Part shown: in pieces, positions 33,936 through 44,048 of the stretch
How positions within the stretch are numbered: the stretch's first letter is position 1
Layout of the letters: the number at the start of each line of letters is the position of its first letter
From: CAWDNM01 sp964521195
GTDB lineage: Bacteria; Actinomycetota; Coriobacteriia; Anaerosomatales; JAAXUF01
Reading direction: 5' to 3'
NCBI GenBank assembly: GCA_964521195.1
Contig: CAZFRE010000002.1
Span: forward strand, 434,001 to 498,000
DNA length: 64,000 nt
Position numbers and translations under genes: made by a program
The notes under the pieces: model-generated
Database searches by the model: none
The model's input: the letters and a program-made list of their open reading frames with translations, nothing else
What the model was told of the DNA's origin: nothing

Positions 33936-34406
33936 ATGCCTAGGCGCGCAGCTGCAATCCGGCGTGAGATCGCTCCGGATGCCGTGTACAACAACCGACT
34001 TGTCACCCAGCTGATCAACAAGATCCTGCTGGACGGCAAGAAGTCCGTTGCCGAGAACATCGTCTACGGCGCGTTCGACATCATCGAGCAGAAGAGCGGC
34101 CAGGACCCGCTGGCGACGTTCAAGAAGGCGATGGACAACGTCCGCCCGACGCTTGAGGTCCGCCCGAAGCGTGTCGGTGGCGCCACCTACCAGGTGCCGG
34201 TCGAGGTCAACTCGCGCCGTTCCACCACGCTCGCCATCCGTTGGATCGTGGGCTTCTCCCGCAAGCGTCGCGAGAAGACCACCGCTGAGCGTCTGGCCAA
34301 CGAGATCCTCGACGCAGCCAACGGAGTGGGTTCCTCGGTCAAGAAGCGTGAGGACCTGTTCAAGATGGCCGAGTCCAACCGTGCGTTCTCGCACTACCGC
34401 TGGTAA
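33936..34406 (+). CDS. rpsG: 30S ribosomal protein S7
   Basis: Assembly-initiating protein of the 30S head, 156 residues, with the N-terminal rRNA-binding region (MPRRAAAIRRE) and the beta-hairpin segment (RPKRVGGATYQVPVEV) that lies near the E site. Length is that of most bacteria, without the extension of E. coli K-12. GAGAAGGAGA precedes the ATG. It lies between rpsL and fusA, with a structured RNA element just upstream. Confidence 0.97.
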   Translation: MPRRAAAIRREIAPDAVYNNRLVTQLINKILLDGKKSVAENIVYGAFDIIEQKSGQDPLATFKKAMDNVRPTLEVRPKRVGGATYQVPVEVNSRRSTTLAIRWIVGFSRKRREKTTAERLANEILDAANGVGSSVKKREDLFKMAESNRAFSHYRW

Positions 34407-34451
34407 CAGCGGCTGCTGTCCATTCGTGACGAGATAGAGGTCTAACGCTAC

Positions 34452-36539
<2,088 letters not shown>

Positions 36540-36605
36540 CACGGAACCGACCGGACGCCCGGACACAACGTCCACGGGCCCCGCATAGTCACGGAGGGTA
36601 GAGAG

Positions 36606-36914
36606 TTGGCGAACCAGAAGATCAGGATCCGCCTCAAGGGCTACGACCACGAGATCGTGGACCAGTCCACGAAGCTGATCGTGGACACCGCGCAGAAGAC
36701 CGGAGCGAAGGTCTCGGGCCCGATCCCGCTGCCGACCGAGCGCAGCCTGTACTGCGTCATCCGCTCGCCGCACGTGAACAAGGACAGCCGCGAGCAGTTC
36801 GAGATGAAGACGCACAAGCGCCTCATCGACATTCTCGAGCCCACGCCCAAGACGGTCGACTCGCTCATGCGTCTCGATCTGCCGGCCGGCGTCGACATCG
36901 AGATCAAGCTTTAG
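36606..36914 (+). CDS. rpsJ: 30S ribosomal protein S10
   Basis: Head protein of the 30S subunit and partner of NusB in antitermination, 102 residues. The family sequences IRIRLKGYDHEIVDQS and PIPLPTERSLYCVIRSPHVNKDSREQFE are clear. The start codon is TTG 36606 with GGAGGG seven bases upstream. First gene of the S10 operon; the 66 bases after fusA show no clear promoter, so read-through from the str operon is likely. Confidence 0.97.
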   Translation: MANQKIRIRLKGYDHEIVDQSTKLIVDTAQKTGAKVSGPIPLPTERSLYCVIRSPHVNKDSREQFEMKTHKRLIDILEPTPKTVDSLMRLDLPAGVDIEIKL

Positions 36915-36961
36915 GTTCTGGTATCATCGTCGGTCTGCGCGTCAATGCGCCGGCGTAGGAA

Positions 36962-37018
36962 GGCGCGGTCCGCTGGGGAGCAGCACACGGGGTGTTGCGT
37001 CGGGTCCCATGACCGCCT
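36962..37018 (+). promoter_or_regulatory. Folded leader between rpsJ and rplC
   Basis: The 120-base gap contains nested complementarity: GCGGTC (36965-36970) with GACCGC (37011-37016), GGGA with TCCC inside, and GCAGCAC with GTGTTGC at the tip. It could be a regulatory RNA for the rplC-to-rpmC block, where L4 commonly acts as repressor. No match to a known family was recognised. Confidence 0.35.
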
Positions 37019-37034
37019 GAGGTAAGGATGGAAG

Positions 37035-37655
37035 ATGGTTACGACGATTCTCGGCCGCAAGCTGGGCATGACTCAGGTCTGGAGCGAGGACGACAAGCTC
37101 CTGCCGGTCACCGTCATCGAGGCGGGCCCGTGTGTGGTCACCCAGGTCAAGACCGAAAAGCGCGACGGTTACCGTGCCGTGCAGATCGGCTTTGGCGACA
37201 TCAAGGAGTCCAAGGTCAACAAGCCGATGGCCGGCCACTTCGCCAAGGCCAAGGTCGAGGCCAAGAAGTACCTGGCCGAGGTTCGTCTCGGCGAGGGTGA
37301 TGACCTCAAGGTCGGTCAGACGATCGGCGTCGAGGTGTTCGAGGGCGCCAAGCAGGTTCATGTGACCGGTACGAGCAAGGGTAAGGGCTTCGCCGGCGTC
37401 ATGAAGCGCTACAACTTCAAGGGTGGTCCCGGCGGTCACGGTTCGCACTTCCACCGCGCACCGGGTTCGGTCGGTCAGTGTGCCACCCCGTCGCGCGTGT
37501 TCAAGGGTCTCAAGCTTCCGGGTCACATGGGCTCTGAGACCGTCACGGTCAAGAACCTCGATGTCGTCAAGGTCGACACCGAGCAGAACCTGCTCATCGT
37601 GAAGGGCGCCGTCCCCGGCGCCAAGGGCGCGCTGCTGACTATTCGTGTGGCGTAA
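37035..37655 (+). CDS. rplC: 50S ribosomal protein L3
   Basis: Early-assembly protein reaching the peptidyl transferase centre, 206 residues. The start TTILGRKLGMTQVW and the GGPGGHGSHFHRAPGSVGQ loop are diagnostic; the Gln in GSVGQ is the residue methylated in E. coli. ATG 37035 follows AAGGA by six bases; an overlapping ATG at 37028 is in another frame. Confidence 0.97.
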   Translation: MVTTILGRKLGMTQVWSEDDKLLPVTVIEAGPCVVTQVKTEKRDGYRAVQIGFGDIKESKVNKPMAGHFAKAKVEAKKYLAEVRLGEGDDLKVGQTIGVEVFEGAKQVHVTGTSKGKGFAGVMKRYNFKGGPGGHGSHFHRAPGSVGQCATPSRVFKGLKLPGHMGSETVTVKNLDVVKVDTEQNLLIVKGAVPGAKGALLTIRVA

Positions 37656-37691
37656 GCGCCGGTTCCGGAGACACAGTCAAGGAGACTACTG

Positions 37692-38315
37692 ATGGCCAAG
37701 ATCGACATCAAAGACACAAGCGGCAAGAAGGTCGGCACCGCCGATCTCGCCGATGGCGTCTTCGGCATCGAGCCGAACACGTTCGCCGTTCACCAGGTCG
37801 TGCGCAGCCAGCTGGCCTCGCGCCGCGCCGGCACGCACGACACTCTGACTCGCGGCCGCGTTCGCGGTGGCGGCAAGAAGCCGTGGCGCCAGAAGGGCAC
37901 CGGTCGTGCCCGCCAGGGTTCGACCCGTTCCCCGCAGTGGACCGGCGGTGGCGTGGTCTTCGGACCGCACCCGCGCAGCTACGCCTTCAAGGTCCCGAAC
38001 AAGGTCGTCAAGCTTGCGATGCGCTCGGCCCTCTCGGCCAAGCTCGCCGACGAGGCGCTGTTCGTGGTCGACGGCCTCGCATTCGAGAAGCCGTCCACCA
38101 AGCAGGCCGCCGAGATCATGAAGTCGCTTGGTGTGACCGGTCGCGTCACGGTCGTGCTCGAGAACGACGACATCAACTCGTACCTGTCGTTCCGCAACCT
38201 GCACAAGGTCCGCGTGATCTTCGCTTCCGAGGCCAACACCTACGATCTCGTCGACAACGCTGCTGTGTTGTTCGCGAAGCCGGCTCTGACCTGGCTCGAG
38301 GGGGTGCTGTCCTAA
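37692..38315 (+). CDS. rplD: 50S ribosomal protein L4
   Basis: Lines the exit tunnel with an extended loop (RGRVRGGGKKPWRQKGTGRARQG region, with the tunnel-tip Trp-Arg-Gln-Lys-Gly) and in E. coli represses the S10 operon. 207 residues with the C-terminal domain intact. No change at the macrolide-relevant loop stands out. rplW begins one base after the stop, indicating translational coupling. Confidence 0.97.
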   Translation: MAKIDIKDTSGKKVGTADLADGVFGIEPNTFAVHQVVRSQLASRRAGTHDTLTRGRVRGGGKKPWRQKGTGRARQGSTRSPQWTGGGVVFGPHPRSYAFKVPNKVVKLAMRSALSAKLADEALFVVDGLAFEKPSTKQAAEIMKSLGVTGRVTVVLENDDINSYLSFRNLHKVRVIFASEANTYDLVDNAAVLFAKPALTWLEGVLS

Positions 38316-38316
38316 T

Positions 38317-38604
38317 ATGTACGATCCGCGCGATATCATCATCCGCCCGGTCATCTCGGAGAAGTCCTACGACATGATCGCGGTGAACCGCTACACGTTC
38401 GAGGTCGCCAAGACCGCGAGCAAGCCGCAGATCGCGGCTGCGATCACCGATATCTTCGGTGTCACCGTCACGAGCGTGAACACGATGAACGTCACCGGCA
38501 AGCCGCGCCGTGTGCGCGTTGCCAAGGGTAAGACGCGTGACTGGAAGAAGGCCGTCGTCACCCTGAAAGAGGGAGACTCGATCGAGTTCTTCCAGGCCCA
38601 CTAG
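38317..38604 (+). CDS. rplW: 50S ribosomal protein L23
   Basis: Located at the tunnel exit, where it docks trigger factor and the signal recognition particle. The 95-residue product has the IIRPVISEKSYDMIAVNRYTFEV-like core split here as RPVISEKSY and YTFEVAK, and the tunnel hairpin GKPRRVRVAKGKTRDWKKAVV. It starts one base after rplD and is followed by a 147-base gap holding a GC hairpin (GGCGGG 38694-38699 with CCCGCC 38706-38711) before rplB. Confidence 0.96.
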   Translation: MYDPRDIIIRPVISEKSYDMIAVNRYTFEVAKTASKPQIAAAITDIFGVTVTSVNTMNVTGKPRRVRVAKGKTRDWKKAVVTLKEGDSIEFFQAH

Positions 38605-38751
38605 GTAAACGGGCGCACCAAGCCCAACGGGTGTCGGCATACGGCTCGCTATGGAGCCGCCCGGCACCGTGGTAGTCCGGCGTCGGAGTTGTTGGCGGGT
38701 AGGTGCCCGCCAGTCCCAAACAACACCGGCCATCGGACGGAAGGAGATGAG

Positions 38752-39582
38752 ATGGGACTGAAGCAGTACAAGCCGACCTCTCCGGGTAGGCGGTTCCAGA
38801 CGGTGTCCGACTTCAAGGACATCACGTGCACGACTCCTGAGAAGTCGCTGCTCGAGCCGCTCCCCAAGAAGGGTGGTCGCAACAACAACGGGCGCATCAC
38901 CACGCGGCACCAGGGCGGCGGGCACAAGCGTCGCTACCGCGTGATCGACTTCAAGCGCAAGAAGGACGGCGTTCCGGCCAAGGTCGCAACGATCGAGTAC
39001 GACCCGAACCGCACGTCGCGCATCGCGCTGCTGCACTACGCGGATGGCGAGAAGCGCTACATCCTGGCGCCGAAGGGCCTCAGCGTGGGCGACATGGTCC
39101 AGAGCGGTCCCGGTGCCGACATCAAGCCGGGCAACACGCTCGCGCTTGCCGACATCCCCGTCGGTACCGTCGTGCACGCGGTCGAGCTTCAGCCGGGCAA
39201 GGGCGCGGCGCTCGCTCGTTCGGCTGGCACCTCGATCCAGCTGATGGGCAAGGAGGGCGACTACGCGATTCTGCGCATGCCGTCCTCGGAGATGCGTCGC
39301 GTGCTCGTGACCTGCCGCGCCACCATCGGTGAGGTCGGCAACGCCGAGCACGGCAACATCAAGATCGGTAAGGCCGGTCGTGCCCGCTGGATGGGCGTCC
39401 GCCCGACCGTTCGTGGTACCGCGATGAACCCGGTCGACCACCCGCACGGTGGTGGCGAGGGCAAGAACAAGTCCGCCGGTCGCCACCCGGTCACCCCGTG
39501 GGGCGTGCCGACCAAGGGCCATCGCACCCGCAGCAAGAAGAAGGCGAGCAACCGCCTCATCATCCGGCGCCGCAAGAAGTAG
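38752..39582 (+). CDS. rplB: 50S ribosomal protein L2
   Basis: Highly conserved protein close to the peptidyl transferase centre and the inter-subunit bridge B7b. 276 residues with the N-terminal domain (RNNNGRITTRHQGGGHKRRYR), the OB and SH3-like folds, and the C-terminal VDHPHGGGEGK containing the conserved His. ATG 38752 follows AAGGAG and yields the family start MGLKQYKPTSPGRR; the upstream open frame is intergenic. Confidence 0.97.
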   Translation: MGLKQYKPTSPGRRFQTVSDFKDITCTTPEKSLLEPLPKKGGRNNNGRITTRHQGGGHKRRYRVIDFKRKKDGVPAKVATIEYDPNRTSRIALLHYADGEKRYILAPKGLSVGDMVQSGPGADIKPGNTLALADIPVGTVVHAVELQPGKGAALARSAGTSIQLMGKEGDYAILRMPSSEMRRVLVTCRATIGEVGNAEHGNIKIGKAGRARWMGVRPTVRGTAMNPVDHPHGGGEGKNKSAGRHPVTPWGVPTKGHRTRSKKKASNRLIIRRRKK

Positions 39583-39600
39583 TAGGGAGCTGATACGACA

Positions 39601-39876
39601 GTGAGCAGAAGCCTCAAGAAGGGCCCGTTCGTCCAGCCTCGCCTGCTCGAGCGCATTCACACGATGAATGAGGCCGGCGAGAAGAAGGTCATCAAGACCT
39701 GGTCGCGTTCGTCCACCATCTTCCCGGAGATGGTCGGTCACACGATCGCGGTGCACGACGGCCGCAAGCACGTCCCGGTGTACGTCACCGAATCGATGGT
39801 CGGTCACAAGCTCGGCGAGTTCTCGCCGACGCGTACCTTCCGCGGTCACGCCGCCGACAAGAAGAAGAAGAGGTAG
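39601..39876 (+). CDS. rpsS: 30S ribosomal protein S19
   Basis: Head protein that contacts tRNA in the A and P sites with its tail. 91 residues beginning at a GTG with SRSLKKGPFV, followed by KTWSRSSTIFPEMVGHTIAVHDGRKHVPVYV and FSPTRTFRGH. Standard length; rplV starts seven bases later. Confidence 0.97.
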   Translation: MSRSLKKGPFVQPRLLERIHTMNEAGEKKVIKTWSRSSTIFPEMVGHTIAVHDGRKHVPVYVTESMVGHKLGEFSPTRTFRGHAADKKKKR

Positions 39877-39883
39877 GTAGCGC

Positions 39884-40225
39884 ATGGAAGCCAAGGCAGT
39901 TGCACGCTACGTGCGGGTGAGCCCGCGCAAGGCACGCCTGTTGGTCGACCTCATCCGCGGCAAGTCGGTTGCCGACGCGCAGGCGATTCTGAAGTTCTCG
40001 CCCCGCGCCGCAGCCGAGATCGTGGAGAAGGTCCTCAACAGCGCCGTCGCCAACGCGGAGCGCAACCTCCACGTGAAGGCCGATGACCTCTATGTCGGCA
40101 GCACGTTCGTGGATGAGGGTCCGACCCTGAAGCGGATCCAGCCGCGCGCCATGGGCCGCGCGTTCCGCATCAACAAGCGCACGAGCCATATCACCGTCGT
40201 CGTCAAGCAGCGAGAGGGGGCGTAG
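39884..40225 (+). CDS. rplV: 50S ribosomal protein L22
   Basis: Exit-tunnel protein, 113 residues, with the conserved YVRVSPRKARLLVDLIRGK start and the long hairpin ending in RAMGRAFRINKRTSHITVVV that reaches the tunnel constriction near L4. No insertion in the hairpin loop. Seven bases separate it from both neighbours. Confidence 0.97.
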   Translation: MEAKAVARYVRVSPRKARLLVDLIRGKSVADAQAILKFSPRAAAEIVEKVLNSAVANAERNLHVKADDLYVGSTFVDEGPTLKRIQPRAMGRAFRINKRTSHITVVVKQREGA

Positions 40226-40232
40226 GAGCCGC

Positions 40233-40928
40233 ATGGGACAGAAAGTAATGCCGATCGGCCTGCGTCTGGGCATCACGGAGAACTGGCGCTCGCGCTGGTA
40301 CGCAGGCAAGGACTACGCAAAGACGCTCGAGAACGACCTCAAGGTCCGCGACTTCCTCGGCAAGCGCCTTCGTCGCGCGGCGCTGAGCAAGATCGATATC
40401 GAGCGCAAGGGTGACAAGACCGTCGTCGAGCTCTGGACGGCGCGTCCGGGCATCGTCATCGGCAAGAAGGGCGCCGAGGTCGATGTTCTGCGCAAGGAGC
40501 TCGAGAAGATCACCGGCGGCACCGTCGCGGTGAACATCGTCGAGATCAAGCGCCCCGAGCTCGATGCCGTGCTGATCGCGCAGAGCGTTGCCGAGCAGCT
40601 CGAAGGACGCGTGGCGTTCCGCCGCGCGATGCGCAAGGCCGTCACGTCGGCCACCAAGAGTGGCGCGCTGGGCATTCGTATCCAGTGCTCCGGTCGTCTC
40701 GGCGGCGCCGAGATGGGTCGTCGCGAGTGGTACCGCGAGGGTCGCGTGCCGCTGCACACTCTGCGCGCGAAGATCGACTATGGTACCGCGACCGCCCGCA
40801 CTTCCATGGGCGCGTGCGGCGTGAAGGTGTGGGTGTACCACGGCGAGGTTCTCCCTGGCCAGGATGCCCCGACTCCGGCTCTCGAGGGCGCGCGTTCGAC
40901 GCGTGGCCGTCGCGGTGAAGGGAGATAG
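40233..40928 (+). CDS. rpsC: 30S ribosomal protein S3
   Basis: Forms the mRNA entry channel with S4 and S5 and contributes helicase activity. 231 residues with the family start GQKVMPIGLRLGITENWRSRWYA interrupted here as MGQKVMPIGLRLGI, a KH domain (RPGIVIGKKGAEVDVLRKEL) and the C-terminal domain (GRLGGAEMGRREWYREGRVPLHTLRA). The tail is extended by about 20 residues rich in Arg and Gly. Confidence 0.97.
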   Translation: MGQKVMPIGLRLGITENWRSRWYAGKDYAKTLENDLKVRDFLGKRLRRAALSKIDIERKGDKTVVELWTARPGIVIGKKGAEVDVLRKELEKITGGTVAVNIVEIKRPELDAVLIAQSVAEQLEGRVAFRRAMRKAVTSATKSGALGIRIQCSGRLGGAEMGRREWYREGRVPLHTLRAKIDYGTATARTSMGACGVKVWVYHGEVLPGQDAPTPALEGARSTRGRRGEGR

Positions 40929-40934
40929 TGAACG

Positions 40935-41360
40935 ATGCTCCTGCCGAAGCGAGTTAAGCACCGCAAGGTGCAGCGCGGCTCCCGCAAGGGCGTTGCCAAG
41001 GGCGGCACGCAGGTCCATTTCGGCGAGTACGGCCTCAAGGCCCTGGAGCCGGCGTGGATCACGAACCGCCAGATCGAGGCAGCTCGTATTGCGATGACCC
41101 GTTACATGAAGCGTGGCGGTAAGGTCTGGATCAACATCTTCCCGGACAAGCCCATCACGCAGAAGCCGGCCGAGACCCGCATGGGCTCGGGCAAAGGTAA
41201 CCCCGAGAAGTGGGTCGCCGTCGTCAAGCCGGGCCGTGTCATGTTCGAGATCGCCGGCGTGTCCGAAGAGGTCGCGCGTGAGGCCATCCGCCTCGCAGCC
41301 CACAAGCTGCCGATCAAGACGAAGTTCGTTACCCGTGCCGATTCTGGCGGGGAGGCATAG
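40935..41360 (+). CDS. rplP: 50S ribosomal protein L16
   Basis: Positions A-site tRNA in the large subunit. 141 residues with the signatures LLPKRVKHRKVQRG, FGEYGLKALEPAWIT, KPAETRMGSGKG and AAHKLPIKTKFV. The Arg in RMGSGKG corresponds to the hydroxylated residue in E. coli. rpmC begins immediately after its stop codon. Confidence 0.97.
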   Translation: MLLPKRVKHRKVQRGSRKGVAKGGTQVHFGEYGLKALEPAWITNRQIEAARIAMTRYMKRGGKVWINIFPDKPITQKPAETRMGSGKGNPEKWVAVVKPGRVMFEIAGVSEEVAREAIRLAAHKLPIKTKFVTRADSGGEA

Positions 41361-41576
41361 ATGAAAGCTGTAGAGATCAAGGATCTGGCCGACGCGGATC
41401 TCGTCCAGAAGCTCAAGGACACCCGCGCCGAGCTGTTCAACCTCCGGTTCCAGCTTGCCACCGGGCAGCTGGACAACACCGGTCGCATTGCCATCGTGAA
41501 GAAGGACATCGCGCGCCTGCACACCGAGCTGCGCGCCCGCGAGCTTCGCGCCCAGCGTGACGCGGCCGCGTCTTAA
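41361..41576 (+). CDS. rpmC: 50S ribosomal protein L29
   Basis: Two-helix protein near the tunnel exit, 71 residues, with ADLVQKLKDTRAELFNLRFQLATGQLDN and the C-terminal KKDIARLHTELRARE. The ATG abuts the rplP stop and its GGGGAGGC ribosome site lies inside rplP, so the two are coupled. Confidence 0.96.
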   Translation: MKAVEIKDLADADLVQKLKDTRAELFNLRFQLATGQLDNTGRIAIVKKDIARLHTELRARELRAQRDAAAS

Positions 41577-41596
41577 AGGTCAGGTGAAGGAGAAGC

Positions 41597-41857
41597 ATGA
41601 CTACCGATCGCAATCGCAGGAAGGTACGCCAGGGCGTCGTCGTCTCGACCGCCGGTGACAAGACCTGCGTCGTGAAGGTCGAAGAGCGCAAGAAGCACCC
41701 GCTCTACGGCAAGATGATCACGCAGTCGAAGAAGTTCCACGCACACGATGAGAACAACGACGCCGGCGTCGGCGACACCGTTGAGATCATGGAGACCCGC
41801 CCGCTGTCGAAGCTGAAGCACTGGCGCCTCCTCAACATCGTGGAGAAGGCAAAGTAG
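41597..41857 (+). CDS. rpsQ: 30S ribosomal protein S17
   Basis: Primary 16S rRNA-binding protein with an OB fold, 86 residues. GVVVSTAGDKTCVVKVEERKKHPLY and the C-terminal ETRPLSKLKHWRLLNIVEKAK are diagnostic. AAGGAGAAGC precedes the ATG. A 103-base gap with GC-rich pairing (AAGCGG/CCGCTT) separates it from rplN. Confidence 0.96.
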   Translation: MTTDRNRRKVRQGVVVSTAGDKTCVVKVEERKKHPLYGKMITQSKKFHAHDENNDAGVGDTVEIMETRPLSKLKHWRLLNIVEKAK

Positions 41858-41960
41858 CGACGCATCAAGCGGTCGGCGCCGCCGCCGCTTGTGCGCCGGG
41901 GCACGTGCGCCACGAAACGGGGCGCACCGCTGCTGCGGCAATCTGTAACCGGAGGAAGAG

Positions 41961-42329
41961 ATGATTCAGGCAGAGACACGGCTCAAGGTCGCCGACAACT
42001 CTGGTGCACGCAAGGTGCTGTGCATCAAGGTTCTCGGCGGTTCCAAGCGTCGTTACGCGTACGTCGGCGACGTCATCGTCTGCACCGTGAAGGAAGCGAT
42101 TCCGAACGGCGCGGTCAAGAAGGGCGACGTCGTCAAGGCGGTCGTCGTTCGGTGCACCAAGGAAGTCCGCCGTCCCGACGGCAGCTACATCAAGTTCGAT
42201 GACAACGCTGCTGTCATCATCGACGCGCAGGGCAACCCGCGTGGCACGCGTATCTTCGGCCCTGTGGCGCGCGAGCTGCGTGACCGCAAGTACATGAAGA
42301 TCGTGTCCCTCGCGCCTGAGGTGCTCTAA
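41961..42329 (+). CDS. rplN: 50S ribosomal protein L14
   Basis: Inter-subunit bridge protein and binding partner of the silencing factor RsfS. 122 residues, with MIQAETRLKVADNSGARKVLCIKVLGG and the C-terminal GPVARELRDRKYMKIVSLAPEVL. Standard length and highly conserved; rplX is next, and its ribosome site overlaps the rplN stop. Confidence 0.97.
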   Translation: MIQAETRLKVADNSGARKVLCIKVLGGSKRRYAYVGDVIVCTVKEAIPNGAVKKGDVVKAVVVRCTKEVRRPDGSYIKFDDNAAVIIDAQGNPRGTRIFGPVARELRDRKYMKIVSLAPEVL

Positions 42330-42343
42330 GGAGGATGGCGAAC

Positions 42344-42664
42344 ATGACGAAGATGAGCATCCGCACGGGCGACAAGGTCAAGGTCATCGCCGGCAAGGAC
42401 AAGGGCAAGGAAGGCAAGGTCCTGTCCGTTCTGCCGTACAAGGAGCGCGTGATCGTGGAGCGCGCCAACATGATGAAGAAGGCCACTCGCGCGAGCCAGA
42501 AGAACCCGACCGGCGGCATCCTCGAGATCGAGGCGCCGATGCACGTTTCCAACGTGATGCTGGTGTGCCCGAGCTGCTCGCAGCCCACCCGCATCAGCCG
42601 TCGCCGCGAAGAGGGCGCACGCGTTCGCGTCTGCAAGAAGTGCGGCAACGACATCGACAAGTAG
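42344..42664 (+). CDS. rplX: 50S ribosomal protein L24, zinc-ribbon form
   Basis: Assembly initiator of the large subunit, about 106 residues. A KOW motif (IRTGDKVKVIAGKDKGKEGKVL) is followed by a C-terminal four-cysteine ribbon (CPSC and CKKC). The start is decided by the ribosome site: AAGGAGG ends at 42334, directly against ATG 42335, which is too close, whereas ATG 42344 has nine bases of spacing. Confidence 0.95.
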   Translation: MTKMSIRTGDKVKVIAGKDKGKEGKVLSVLPYKERVIVERANMMKKATRASQKNPTGGILEIEAPMHVSNVMLVCPSCSQPTRISRRREEGARVRVCKKCGNDIDK

Positions 42665-42747
42665 CAAGCATCAATGGCTCCCGATGGCGACACCGGGAGG
42701 CGTAGGGTCGGAATCCTGCGCTGAGAACCCCACTGGAGGACAAGAAG

Positions 42748-43290
42748 ATGGCACCACGGCTCAAAGAGAAGTACATCAAGGAGGTCGCTCCCGCACTCAA
42801 GGAGAGCCTCTCCCTAGGCAACGTCAATGAGGTCCCGCGCCTCGAGAAGATCGTTGTGAACATGGGCGTTGGTGCGGCTATCGCCGACGCCAAGCAGCTC
42901 GACGCCGCGATCGAAGACATGCGGATCATCACCGGCCAGCAGCCCACGATCACGCGGGCGAAGAAGTCGATCGCCGGCTTCAAGCTTCGCCAGGGCATGC
43001 CCATCGGCGCAAAGGTCACGCTTCGTGGCGACCGCATGTGGGAGTTCTTCGACCGCCTGCTCTCCACCGCTATCCCGCGTGTCCGCGACTTCCGGGGCCT
43101 GAACCCCAAGTCGTTCGACGGCCGCGGCAACTACTCGATGGGCGTGACCGAGCAGCTGATCTTCGCGGAGATCGACTACGACAAGGTCGACCGCACTCGC
43201 GGTATGGACATCACGTTCGTCACAACTTCGAAGACCGACGAGGGCGCCAAGGCCCTGCTCGAGGGCTTTGGGTTCCCGTTTCAGCGATAG
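42748..43290 (+). CDS. rplE: 50S ribosomal protein L5
   Basis: Binds 5S rRNA and forms bridge B1b to S13. 180 residues with VPRLEKIVVNMGVG, ITRAKKSIAGFKLRQGMPIGAKVTLRG, and the C-terminal GVTEQLIFAEIDYDKVDRTRGMDITFVT. Length is typical. The 83-base gap before it has a hairpin (CTCCCG/CGGGAG) that might be the S8-type regulatory site used in the spc operon of E. coli, but this is a guess. Confidence 0.97.
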   Translation: MAPRLKEKYIKEVAPALKESLSLGNVNEVPRLEKIVVNMGVGAAIADAKQLDAAIEDMRIITGQQPTITRAKKSIAGFKLRQGMPIGAKVTLRGDRMWEFFDRLLSTAIPRVRDFRGLNPKSFDGRGNYSMGVTEQLIFAEIDYDKVDRTRGMDITFVTTSKTDEGAKALLEGFGFPFQR

Positions 43291-43335
43291 AGCGTCCATT
43301 CGGTGACCGCCGGTCACCGTGGCAAGGAGGATGAA

Positions 43336-43521
43336 GTGGCTAAGAAGTCGATGATCGCCAAGGCACAGCGCCAGCCGAAGTTCTCGGTGCGGCAGCACAA
43401 CCGCTGCAACCGGTGCGGCAGGCCGCGCGCGTTCTACCGGCAGTTCGGTCTTTGCCGAGTCTGCGTGCGCGAACTGGCCAGCCGAGGCGAGCTTCCCGGC
43501 GTGCACAAGGCCAGCTGGTAA
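43336..43521 (+). CDS. rpsN: 30S ribosomal protein S14, zinc-binding type
   Basis: Head protein of the small subunit, 61 residues, the short type Z form. Two zinc-ligand pairs, CNRCGRPRAFYRQFGLCRVC, are intact. GTG 43336 is chosen because AAGGAGGA lies about six bases upstream and the protein then starts with AKKSMIAK, matching the family length; the eleven extra upstream codons would overlap the ribosome site. Confidence 0.96.
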   Translation: MAKKSMIAKAQRQPKFSVRQHNRCNRCGRPRAFYRQFGLCRVCVRELASRGELPGVHKASW

Positions 43522-43616
43522 GCGGTCGCACGTCGAGAGACCTGCTCCGAGAGGCGTGTGCGCCACGGGCGGGCACGAACCGCGGGGTGGGACATCCCGG
43601 ACCATAGGAGGAACAC

Positions 43617-44015
43617 ATGAGCATGACCGACCCGATCGCCGATATGCTGACTCGCATCCGCAATGCGAACTCGGCGTACAAGGCGAGCACCACGATGCCG
43701 AGCTCGAAGAAGCTCGTGGAGATCGCCCGGATCCTCAAGCAGGAGGGCTACATCGCTGACTACGTCGTCACCGAGGGCGATCCCCAGGACAGCCTCGAGG
43801 TGACGCTGAAGTACGGCGCCAAGAAGGAGCGGACCATCACCGGTATCCGCCGTATCAGCAAGCCTGGCCTGCGTGTTTACGCCAAGAAGGACGAGCTTCC
43901 TCGCGTTCTTGGTGGCCTCGGCATCGCCGTCATATCCACATCCAGCGGCGTCATGACTGACCGCGCAGCGCGCAAGGCCGGCGTCGGCGGCGAAGTCATC
44001 GCCTACATCTGGTAA
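43617..44015 (+). CDS. rpsH: 30S ribosomal protein S8
   Basis: Central-domain assembly protein and, in E. coli, repressor of the spc operon. 132 residues with DPIADMLTRIRNANSA, the RISKPGLRVYAKKDELPRVLGGLGIAVISTSSGVM core and the C-terminal GGEVIAYIW. GGAGG precedes ATG 43617 by five bases; ATG 43623 is a less likely alternative. Confidence 0.97.
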   Translation: MSMTDPIADMLTRIRNANSAYKASTTMPSSKKLVEIARILKQEGYIADYVVTEGDPQDSLEVTLKYGAKKERTITGIRRISKPGLRVYAKKDELPRVLGGLGIAVISTSSGVMTDRAARKAGVGGEVIAYIW

Positions 44016-44048
44016 CCCGACCGGACTTCAGGAAAGGAGCGAGTAGCC

